A stretch of DNA of 64,000 bases from Pleodorina starrii (lineage: Eukaryota; Chlorophyta; Chlorophyceae; Chlamydomonadales; Volvocaceae), in contig BRXU01000067.1 in NCBI GenBank assembly GCA_030267565.1, positions 62,001 to 126,000 of the forward strand, read 5' to 3'. Both the position numbers and the translations under genes were made by a program. The notes beneath the pieces are model-generated. The model was given only the letters and a program-made list of their open reading frames with translations. It had not been told where the DNA came from and ran no database searches. Of the stretch, positions 1-7,430 are shown piece after piece. Position 1 is the stretch's first letter. Each line of letters opens with the position of its first letter.

Positions 1-1
1 G

Positions 2-1153
2 TCCTTAAAGTCCGTCGAAGTTCCCCTGTCGCCCTTGACGGTCCTCGTGGGCCCAAATGGAGCGGGCAAATCGAATCTACTAAAAGTCCTGTCATTTGTG
101 CGTGATGCGGCTCGACTGATCGATGTGGACGAAGCCATTGCTCGTGAAGGCGGATTTGAAAGAATCCAACGCCAGGATGGAAACAATAAGCCAGTTCATT
201 TGGAGCTCCATGGGCTTGTTACCAGCAACTCCAGCGAAAGTGCACTGGACTCCTATGAAATCAGACTGACACCGAGAAAAGGAAGAGTCAGTCGGGCAGA
301 AACTCTTCAGTTCAAGAGGACGCAAGGTCCGGGTCGACGACTCACTATCAGCGTGTCACGTGACCAAGTGTCAATTGCCGATGATCAAAGTCAGGGAAAT
401 GCGTCACCGCACGTTGTTTCGCTTGCTTCGACTCAAACCTCCGGCCTGGGCACGATAGCTCGACTCGGCAGCACCGAACTGGGTGAAGCCCCTCGGGAGT
501 TTTTCGATTTTCTTTCAAGCATTCGATACTTGGATCCAGACGTCAATGCCGCTAAACAACCAGCCCGAAAAAATAAAAGGTCCGCTCTTGCAGACGATGC
601 ATCAAATCTGGCAGCAACACTGCTTTCGCTTAAAACTGAGGACGAAGATAGCTTCAATGATTTGATTCGCGACCTCAAGCAATGCCTCCCAGGCCTTGAA
701 GGCATTGACATGGAGGAAATTGGCGGAGCTTCGAGATCCGTCGTAGTGAGATTGCGGGAAGCAGGGATATCCACCCCTCTGGAGCTCGCCGATGCATCAT
801 TTGGAACCGTACGGATGCTGTCCCTCTTGGCGGCCCTCCATGATCCCATGCCCCCCAAGTTGACTATTATTGAAGAAATTGATCATGGACTGCACCCCTA
901 CGCTTTGGATGTTTTGATCGAACGGATGCGGGTTACGAGCAAAAGAACACAACTGATTATTGCTTCGCATTCCCCTACTTTTGTAAATCGATTGGAGCCT
1001 TCGGAAATCGTCATTTGTGACCGAGATCCAGAGACGGGGGCCTCAATCATCCCAGCGCGCAACCCCGAAGAGCTGGCACAGGCCATCGCGGCAACAGACC
1101 TTGGGTTGGGCGAGCTGTGGTTTTCCGGCACTGTGGGCGGTGTCCCCCTGTGA
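2..1153 (+). CDS. AAA family ATPase (SMC/RecF-like, AAA_21 type), 5' partial
   Basis: The reading frame is open to the left window edge, so the true start lies outside; a TTG at 35 is internal to the conserved N-terminus and is not a credible start. Walker A (GPNGAGKSN) is near the N-terminus, Walker B (LTIIEEIDHGLHP) lies about residue 275, and a switch-type histidine follows in IIASHSPTF. The C-terminal LGELWFSG segment is typical of ATPases paired with a DUF4276/TOPRIM-like partner, and such a partner follows with a 4-base overlap. Base composition is clearly less GC-rich than the plasmid core. A role as ATP-driven sensor of a two-gene defence module is inferred from architecture and from the neighbouring restriction genes. 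Confidence 0.85.
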   Translation, partial: SLKSVEVPLSPLTVLVGPNGAGKSNLLKVLSFVRDAARLIDVDEAIAREGGFERIQRQDGNNKPVHLELHGLVTSNSSESALDSYEIRLTPRKGRVSRAETLQFKRTQGPGRRLTISVSRDQVSIADDQSQGNASPHVVSLASTQTSGLGTIARLGSTELGEAPREFFDFLSSIRYLDPDVNAAKQPARKNKRSALADDASNLAATLLSLKTEDEDSFNDLIRDLKQCLPGLEGIDMEEIGGASRSVVVRLREAGISTPLELADASFGTVRMLSLLAALHDPMPPKLTIIEEIDHGLHPYALDVLIERMRVTSKRTQLIIASHSPTFVNRLEPSEIVICDRDPETGASIIPARNPEELAQAIAATDLGLGELWFSGTVGGVPL

Positions 1154-1815
1154 GCCCCCGTAGAAATCAAGGATCCAGAAGAAGACCTTCAAACGTCCAA
1201 GGTCAAGGAGTTATACTAGTTTTTGGAGAGAATCCAAATGACTCCAAAAGCGTCCGAGAGTTGGTTTTATGGAAGAACGAGGGCCTCTCTGATAACCGCA
1301 TTCAAGTCCGACGCGATCCCCCGTCTCTGACGCGAGATGCGGGAAGTAACCCTATCCGGTCATGGGTGAACAATATTCAAAGTATTGTTCAGGCGGAGGA
1401 AGCACAGGGACACCGAGTTGTGGCCGTACTTGTCCACAGGGATGCCGACAAAGCTGACGTCGATGGAGCGGAAGAGCAAAGACTTCTGGAGCAGTTGGCT
1501 CCTATTCAAAATAGTAAGCCCGTTGTCCCGGTTCAAATGATGGAGGCCTGGTGGCTTCTTTTCCCGGATGCCATTGAAAGCGTGAAGCCCACTGCTTGGA
1601 GGAACACTGTTCCCCGCCGAAGCCAGAATGTTGAAACAATAGTGGACCCAAAGGCGAAGTTGAAACAATACACGCGTTCAAATAGGTCTCATCATGAGTA
1701 TATCGAGTCAGATTCATTAACAATTGCACAGAAAATTCGGGAAACCAACCCGTCGCCGTCAGGCCGAAGCGCATCGTTCGACCGCTTTGTCACAATGGTT
1801 CAAGACATAAAATAG
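1150..1815 (+). CDS. TOPRIM-like nuclease partner (DUF4276/OLD-type)
   Basis: GTG at 1150 overlaps the stop of the ATPase gene (GTGA), implying translational coupling; a start at 1117 would overlap the ATPase by 37 bases and is less likely. The 221-residue protein shows an early acidic motif (FGENPNDSKSV) and a later HRDADKAD, which match the Glu and DxD positions of TOPRIM nucleases of the OLD/DUF4276 kind. A conserved MMEAWWL segment follows. Together with the upstream ATPase this resembles split OLD-like or PARIS-like anti-phage modules. Family assignment comes from motifs only. It could instead be an accessory phosphoesterase. Confidence 0.7.
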   Translation: MSPRRNQGSRRRPSNVQGQGVILVFGENPNDSKSVRELVLWKNEGLSDNRIQVRRDPPSLTRDAGSNPIRSWVNNIQSIVQAEEAQGHRVVAVLVHRDADKADVDGAEEQRLLEQLAPIQNSKPVVPVQMMEAWWLLFPDAIESVKPTAWRNTVPRRSQNVETIVDPKAKLKQYTRSNRSHHEYIESDSLTIAQKIRETNPSPSGRSASFDRFVTMVQDIK

Positions 1816-1832
1816 GTCTGTCAAAACAGTGT

Positions 1833-3258
1833 TCACCCATGCCAAGACTGATTTGCCGGCTGAGGATCGTTCCGAGCCCGCCTAATACCGAACTGCGGCA
1901 CTACACCCCTACCGGGGACATGGAAGGGAACAGCTCTTATGGGGCCCTTCATTATGGATGTGTGAGGCCGGTTGCCGCCGGCGGCGAGCAGGGCGCGTAG
2001 CCGATACTTCTCGGAGTTCCGGAATCCGCGGGCGACCCTGCGCATCGTCTCGATCACACCATTGACCGCCTCCGTGGGGTCGTTGGTTGCCCCGTCGGTG
2101 TCGAAGTAGGCCAAGATCGCGGCCCTCCAATGGCGCAGGGTCCGGCCCAGCCGGGCGACCTCCTGGATCGGGCAGGACGGGAAGGATGCGAGGATCTCGG
2201 CGACGAGCCGGCGTCCGGCCTCAGGGCGGGCGTGGTAGACGGCTCGCAGCTTCTGGTAGCAGTGCGAGGCCAGGGTGACCACGTGGAGCGGGTCCCCTGC
2301 CGTCAGCTTCGTGTTCAGACGGGTGATCTTCTTGGTGGTGAGGTGCTCGGCCCCGATCTGCAGAGTCCGGCGGATCTCGTACAAGGGATCGCCGGCCCGG
2401 CCCCGGTGGTCCAGGGTGTCCTGCTGCACGCGGCGACGCACCTCGTCGACGACCTGTCCGCCGAGCCAGACCACATGGAACGCATCGAGCACCGTGATCG
2501 CCTCTGGGAGCTCGTCGCGGATCGCGTTGGCGTAGCCGTGGAACGGGTCCATGGTCGCCGTGCGGATCCCGCTCGTGAAGGTCGGACCCTGTGCGGTGAG
2601 CCAGTCGCCATAGGCCGCTCCTGTGCGGCCCTAGACCAGGTCCAGAAGTCGCGCCCTGGGTCGGCCGTCCTCGCCGCGGGAGTGGTCCACGATGCCGGTG
2701 ACCAGCCCGGTCCCCGGCGGGCCCACGTGGCGCCAGACGTGCTCGTCCACACCCAGGGCGTCCACCCCGGCCAGTCGGTCCTCGGCTGTCAGCTGGGCCT
2801 GGATGACCGGAGTGACGGCGTGCCAGATGGTGTTCCAGGCGACCCCGAGCATGTCCGCCAGTGCCGAGACCGCGATGTCGTGGGAGCGCAGGCCCAGGCA
2901 ATCGCGCGGGTGGTGAGCTTAGCCCGCGGGGCTGCCAGCGAGTGGATTTCGCTGAACGTCGTGACCTCGCAAGCGTCCTCGAGGCAGCGGTAGATCCGCT
3001 TGCGCCAGACCACCCGTACAGGCACCCCGGCGCAAGGTAGATCGTGGAGCAGGACCTGCCGGCAGCCGTGGCCGATGGCGAGCACCCCGCACGATGGACA
3101 GCCCCCAGCGTCAGCAGCGTCTCCACGGCCAGGGTCAACGAACGCGGACCACGATTGACGGCGAGCACGTGGACGTCGGGCAGGTCGAAGAGCGCGCACG
3201 CCGGTGCGCACGTAGCACGAGACGCGTCGAGGCCTAACAGGATGGGTAGATTCAGCAC
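1833..3258 (-). pseudogene. ISL3-family transposase, frameshifted
   Basis: The coding sequence is spread over three minus-strand frames. An N-terminal part starts at GTG 3258. A zinc-finger part (CPSCGV, then RIYRCLEDAC) is in a second frame. The catalytic part containing DEHVWRHVG and AITVLDAFHVV is in a third. That third frame also carries an in-frame TAG at 2631-2633. So there are at least two frameshifts, around 3.1 and 2.9 kb, plus one nonsense codon. The last open segment runs out through the left inverted repeat to a stop at 1833, giving a C-terminus partly made of flanking DNA. It is almost certainly inactive. Confidence 0.85.
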
Positions 3259-3356
3259 CTCTCATCCTGGAGGCCTCGACCTCTACCTAGGCCTCACAAC
3301 ACGCGCTCTGGAACGTCCCCACGCACCCCGATTCCCATGCTCATCTGTGAAGGGCC
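1943..3356 (-). mobile_element. Degenerate ISL3-family insertion sequence
   Basis: Imperfect terminal inverted repeats are visible: GGCCCTTCATTATGGATG starts at 1943, and the reverse complement of 3338-3356 begins GGCCCTTCACAGATGAG. The element is about 1.41 kb, the usual size for ISL3 elements, and is filled by a broken transposase gene on the minus strand. I see no convincing 8-base target duplication at the two ends. It sits between the ATPase/TOPRIM pair and the next defence genes. Confidence 0.75.
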
Positions 3357-3422
3357 ACATTGCCTCCTGTCACGGGTCACCGCGGGCTTGACGTTGACCT
3401 AACAAAATACTCCTAGAAATCC

Positions 3423-4013
3423 TTACCTATTCCAGGGAAATAGACTATTGATCTTGTGAACCAGTTTCTTCCACGCCCGTTCTTTTAGGGGCGTGAAGTA
3501 CTTGTCGGCGATGGAATCGACCAAGTGGTCATGCCCCTTTTGAAGCAGCGTGGCGTTCCGGAGTTGCTCGTCGTCCATGTCGCGGAAATGGAGACCTGAA
3601 ACGTTCTGTCTTTCATATGCGTGGTTCAGGTCGTTCGTCGTCCTCCTCAGCTGGCTTTGGAGGTTCCGGACCTCTGTACGCATGTTGAGGTCCCTCAACA
3701 GCAGCTCGAGAACGGTCAAGGAGTCCTGGTAGGCCCTAGAACTTTTCACGAGAGCAACATGTGGTTCCTCGTCCAATAGGGGGTGCGGGTAGGCCCCGGG
3801 GTACTTGACGGCCAGAAAAGCCGGCGAGGCGAAAAGGGCGTCATCAAAGTCTTCGAAGCGCTTTGTGAGACTCGCTGTGGCTTCATACAGGCGTTCCAGG
3901 TGCCATTTCTCGTGCTCCCGGTTGCGGTTGAACATGTGCGTGATGACAGCGACCACCAAGGACACCGCGGCGGCAATCCCAGCGGACAGGAGGCCGACCT
4001 CAGCGGGACTCAT
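3423..4013 (-). CDS. Membrane-anchored protein of unknown function
   Basis: The 196-residue protein has one N-terminal membrane segment (about residues 5-27, ending at HMFNRNRE) followed by a soluble charged domain of about 165 residues, probably cytoplasmic and helical. Its start overlaps the stop of the upstream DUF4365-like gene by 4 bases, so the two are probably co-translated. I do not recognise a named family. Single-pass proteins with helical cytosolic domains often serve as effectors or anchors in small defence operons, which suits the location, but that role is only inference. Confidence 0.7.
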   Translation of the reverse strand: MSPAEVGLLSAGIAAAVSLVVAVITHMFNRNREHEKWHLERLYEATASLTKRFEDFDDALFASPAFLAVKYPGAYPHPLLDEEPHVALVKSSRAYQDSLTVLELLLRDLNMRTEVRNLQSQLRRTTNDLNHAYERQNVSGLHFRDMDDEQLRNATLLQKGHDHLVDSIADKYFTPLKERAWKKLVHKINSLFPWNR

Positions 4014-4567
4014 TCTTGCCCCCCGATCCGTGGCGTCGCGTTGTGGGAATCAGCTGGCGGCACCTGGTCCAGATCCTCCAGGTGCTGCAGTATCCCCTCT
4101 GGCAACTGCAGGGGGCGGAGGCGGAAGCGCGCCCACTGGTCCTGGGATCCCTCTTTCCGGGATGCGACGAAGCGATACCGGCCTTGGCTCGCCGCGCCCC
4201 CTTTCCGCTTGTCAAACTCGACACTGGGCACCAGCCAAGCCTGGTCGAGCTGGCCACGTCGGTCATCAACCGATACGAATAGCAGGGCCAAATCGTTCCG
4301 TGGGGTGAAGGTCTGAGACCGCACGAAGGCCTGGAAACGTCCTCGTTGCGCCATAGTATTGCTGAGCATCCGGGCCTTCACCTGCACCGCAAGGGTGGCC
4401 GTACTGCCGCGCTGGTGGAACACCAGGTCCACGCCCTCGTCGTCGACCATCGAGGTGGACACGTTCAGCTGCCCCTGTGTCACCAGGATGCAGAATGCGG
4501 AGACGAGGTACTCCGCCGCCTTAACCATCCGGGCCGCGTTCGGCGACTTCTCCAAATAGTCGTCCAT
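4010..4567 (-). CDS. DUF4365-like PD-(D/E)XK nuclease-fold protein
   Basis: The 185-residue protein has the pattern EGVDLVFH ... LAVQVKARM, which fits the D ... (E/Q)xK core of PD-(D/E)XK nucleases as seen in DUF4365 proteins. A conserved helix with Glu (KAAEYLVSAF) precedes it. The gene is transcribed towards the ISL3 remnant and is followed, with a 4-base overlap, by a membrane-anchored partner. Divergent to it is an Mrr-like nuclease gene, so the 4567-4720 interval must hold both promoters. DNA cleavage is not demonstrated, and Q-V-K instead of E-x-K may reduce activity. Confidence 0.65.
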   Translation of the reverse strand: MDDYLEKSPNAARMVKAAEYLVSAFCILVTQGQLNVSTSMVDDEGVDLVFHQRGSTATLAVQVKARMLSNTMAQRGRFQAFVRSQTFTPRNDLALLFVSVDDRRGQLDQAWLVPSVEFDKRKGGAASQGRYRFVASRKEGSQDQWARFRLRPLQLPEGILQHLEDLDQVPPADSHNATPRIGGQE

Positions 4568-4719
4568 CCCTGAACCCTATGCATGTCGATACGCCCAACC
4601 TTGCATTGCCTGGTTAGCACGGGCTGTAGATGTCGACTCAGGCTTGGCCTCCGCGTAGAGCAACATCCTTCCTGCGGGTCGTGCCACCAGCCGGCTCAGT
4701 TCCAGGGAAGACTTGGAAC

Positions 4720-5334
4720 ATGGCCTTGAAAGATCATTCACCCGAGGTTGCCTTCGAAACGAGCCGGTATCCGCCAGCGGACATGACCCCTGCAGAATTT
4801 GAACAGTTCGTAGTGGAGACCCTGCGCAGCATCAACCACGATGTCGACGACTTCGAGGTGACCTTGCACGAGATGGTGGAAGGCAACGACGGCACCTATG
4901 ACATGGATGCGACCGTGAGGTTCGGCCTGGCTGGTATGGATTTTCTTGTCCTCGTTGAGGCCAAAAAGCACACCCATCCGATCAAGCGGGAGGTCTCCCA
5001 GATTCTCCACCAGAAGGTGCAGAGCTCTGGCGCCCAGAAGGGGATGATCGTTTCCACCGTCCCGTTCCAGCGAGGGGCTCTGGACTTCGCCAAGGCCCAT
5101 GGGATCGCGCTGGTCACGGTGACCGAAGGGCGGTTCATCTTCGAGACTCGAGCTGCGACGCCCGGTCCTCTCATGACACGCCAGGAGGCCACAACGCGAT
5201 ACGGCCTTCCTACCTTCGTCGCACAGGCCTACAGGCCAACGTCCGAGGGGAAGGGAACCAGAGTGACCCTCCTGGACCCAAGACATCCGGAGCACCTCGT
5301 GGAAGTGCTCACCGACGTCTCTGCCCGCATCTGA
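4720..5334 (+). CDS. Mrr-like restriction endonuclease (Mrr_cat)
   Basis: I chose ATG 4720 (MALKDHSPEV) over the GTG/ATG region at 4630 because the extra 30 residues look non-coding. The domain begins at MTPAEFEQFVVETL and contains the nuclease core YDMDATVRF ... VLVEAKKHTHPIKRE, followed by the Q of ILHQKVQ and a GMIVSTV strand. This is the usual Mrr-type order. Mrr proteins cut foreign or modified DNA. A GC-rich hairpin closes the gene before the type III mod gene, so it is probably its own transcription unit. Confidence 0.8.
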   Translation: MALKDHSPEVAFETSRYPPADMTPAEFEQFVVETLRSINHDVDDFEVTLHEMVEGNDGTYDMDATVRFGLAGMDFLVLVEAKKHTHPIKREVSQILHQKVQSSGAQKGMIVSTVPFQRGALDFAKAHGIALVTVTEGRFIFETRAATPGPLMTRQEATTRYGLPTFVAQAYRPTSEGKGTRVTLLDPRHPEHLVEVLTDVSARI

Positions 5335-5407
5335 GCGGGCTATCCGGGTCCGTGCAGGAGGCTAACGGTCTTGTGAAAAGCTAGGTACCAGACAGATACA
5401 TCAATCA

Positions 5408-5435
5408 AGGGCCACGCTGCTTAAGCGTGGCCTTT
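5408..5435 (+). terminator. Intrinsic terminator after the Mrr-like gene
   Basis: GGCCACGC and GCGTGGCC form an 8-bp stem around a TGCTTAA loop and are followed by TTT. It lies between the Mrr-like gene and mod and would separate the two units. Confidence 0.6.
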
Positions 5436-5483
5436 GCACGGCCCAAAACACCGTCAGGGATTGGGCTGGGCAGAAGGGCGGGC

Positions 5484-7430
5484 ATGAAGTCACCGAAGGG
5501 GCGTCTTGAGCTGACGTGGATGGGCAAGGATGCGGCCCTGATTCCCGCGGAGCACGGGAAGTACGACTACCAGTGGGTGGACCGCAGCGACCCCCGCGCC
5601 CGTGAAGTCAAGAGCATCCAGGTCGCTGACACGGTGGGAGAGCTCGACGGACCCACGGGGGCCGGCGAGAACCTTCTTATCGCCGGGGAGTCCGCTGATG
5701 CGCTGCGGTCGCTGGGCACGGTGCCGGAGTGGTCGCAGAAGTACCGGGGCCAGGTGAAACTGGTCTACATCGATCCGCCCTTCAACACTGATCAGGCGTT
5801 CGAGCACTACGCCGATGCTTTGGAGCACTCGGTGTGGCTGACGATGATGCGTGACCGTATCCGCGATCTCAAGCCGCTCATGGCCGAGGACGCCTCGATC
5901 TGGGTGCACCTGGACGACGCCGAGGTTCACCGGATGCGCGTCCTGCTGGATGAGGAGTTCGGGGCGGAGAACTTCATGGGCACGGTGATCTGGCAGAAGG
6001 CCTACTCCCCCCGCAATGACGCGCCGACCTTCTCCACGGATCAGGATTACATCCTGGTTTATGCGAAGAGTCCCGAGTGGCGAGGTAATCGACTGGAGCG
6101 TCTGGCTTCCAGAGATGCCTTGTACAAGTCCACGGATGGCGATCCCCGGCCGTGGGTCTCTGGAGATCCGGCAGCCCCCAGCGCCTACAGGAACCAGCTG
6201 TGGGTGTACGCCATCCAGTCACCGTTCACGGGCGAGCTGGTTTACCCCGCCAAGGGACGATGCTGGGGTCAGAATCAGGACTCCATTCATACTCTGCTGG
6301 AGGAGTGGGGTGTGCCCTACAAACGCGTCGATATTGGCGACGATGAACGACGCGCCCTCATCTGCGGAGTGCCCGTCGATGAGGTCCGGCAATCGGTGCC
6401 GGCGCTGATGGTCGACATGGACCTCGATGAAGCCGAGAAGGTGGCACGCGCCCGGCACAATCAGGGCAGCTGGCCTCGTCTGTACTTCACCAAGGGCGGC
6501 AATGGGGGCCTGAAGCTCAAGCGCTATTTGCACGAGATCAGCACCAGCCGAGCCACCCAAACCCTGTGGTTCCACGACGACGTGGGGCACAACCGGTCGG
6601 CCAAGCACGAAATGAATCTGCTGTTCCCTGAGGTCACGGCCTTCGCCACGCCCAAGCCGGAGCGGTTGCTCGAGCGGATCATCCACATCGCCACCAGTCC
6701 CGGGGACCTGGTGCTCGACTGCTTCGCCGGCTCCGGGACCACGGCAGCGGTGGCGCACAAGATGGGCCGACGCTGGGTGACGGTGGAACTGCAACAGGCC
6801 ACGGTGGACCGGTTCCTGTTGCCGCGTCTGACCAAGGTCGTCCGCGGCGAAGACCCCGGGGGCATCACGACCAAGAAGGAACGAGTAGGCGTTGCAGAGT
6901 TGCCGGAAGGAATCACTCCGGAGGACGCCCAGCTCTTCACCACTCTGCTCGGCCGGGTCTCGAAGGCGGTGAGTGGTCTGGATCCCCAGATGCTCAAGGC
7001 CCTACGGACAGCAACCCGCACCAAGGAAGAAACCACCGTGCAATGGGTTGGCGGAGGTGGGTTCACCGTCGCCCATATGGGCCCGTCCATGTATGAGGTC
7101 GACGACGAGGACGGGGAGGTGTACCTGTCCGAAGCTGCGACCAATGGCGCCTTTTCCAAGGCTGTGGCCGGTCAACTTCGGTTCTCCTTGACCCCGGATC
7201 ACCCGGTGTTCTGTGGGGTCAAGCGCCGGTTGCGCCTGGCGGTCGTGGACGGAGTGGCCGATGAGCAGGTGGTCCGCACCGTGGTGGAGCACCTCGGCGA
7301 GGGGGAGAAAGTGGTGGTCGTGGCCAAGGGTGTCCTGCCAGAGGCCGAGCAGTTGTTGAGCGAGTTGTCCCCCGGTTCCCGGTTGCGCAAGGCCCCCGAG
7401 GATCTGTTCCCGAAGGCGACGGTGAAGTGA
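5484..7430 (+). CDS. mod: Type III restriction-modification methyltransferase (Mod)
   Basis: ATG 5484 has a Shine-Dalgarno-like GAAGGGCGG just upstream; the GTG at 5427 lies inside the preceding hairpin. The 648-residue protein carries catalytic motif IV (IDPPFNTD, about residues 96-103) ahead of the AdoMet motif I (VLDCFAGSGTT, near residue 413). This is the order of beta-class N6-adenine methyltransferases. The variable middle part would recognise DNA. The length fits type III Mod proteins. Its last base overlaps the ATG of res, so the two are translationally coupled, and Mod both methylates DNA and gives the Res complex its specificity. Confidence 0.93.
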   Translation: MKSPKGRLELTWMGKDAALIPAEHGKYDYQWVDRSDPRAREVKSIQVADTVGELDGPTGAGENLLIAGESADALRSLGTVPEWSQKYRGQVKLVYIDPPFNTDQAFEHYADALEHSVWLTMMRDRIRDLKPLMAEDASIWVHLDDAEVHRMRVLLDEEFGAENFMGTVIWQKAYSPRNDAPTFSTDQDYILVYAKSPEWRGNRLERLASRDALYKSTDGDPRPWVSGDPAAPSAYRNQLWVYAIQSPFTGELVYPAKGRCWGQNQDSIHTLLEEWGVPYKRVDIGDDERRALICGVPVDEVRQSVPALMVDMDLDEAEKVARARHNQGSWPRLYFTKGGNGGLKLKRYLHEISTSRATQTLWFHDDVGHNRSAKHEMNLLFPEVTAFATPKPERLLERIIHIATSPGDLVLDCFAGSGTTAAVAHKMGRRWVTVELQQATVDRFLLPRLTKVVRGEDPGGITTKKERVGVAELPEGITPEDAQLFTTLLGRVSKAVSGLDPQMLKALRTATRTKEETTVQWVGGGGFTVAHMGPSMYEVDDEDGEVYLSEAATNGAFSKAVAGQLRFSLTPDHPVFCGVKRRLRLAVVDGVADEQVVRTVVEHLGEGEKVVVVAKGVLPEAEQLLSELSPGSRLRKAPEDLFPKATVK

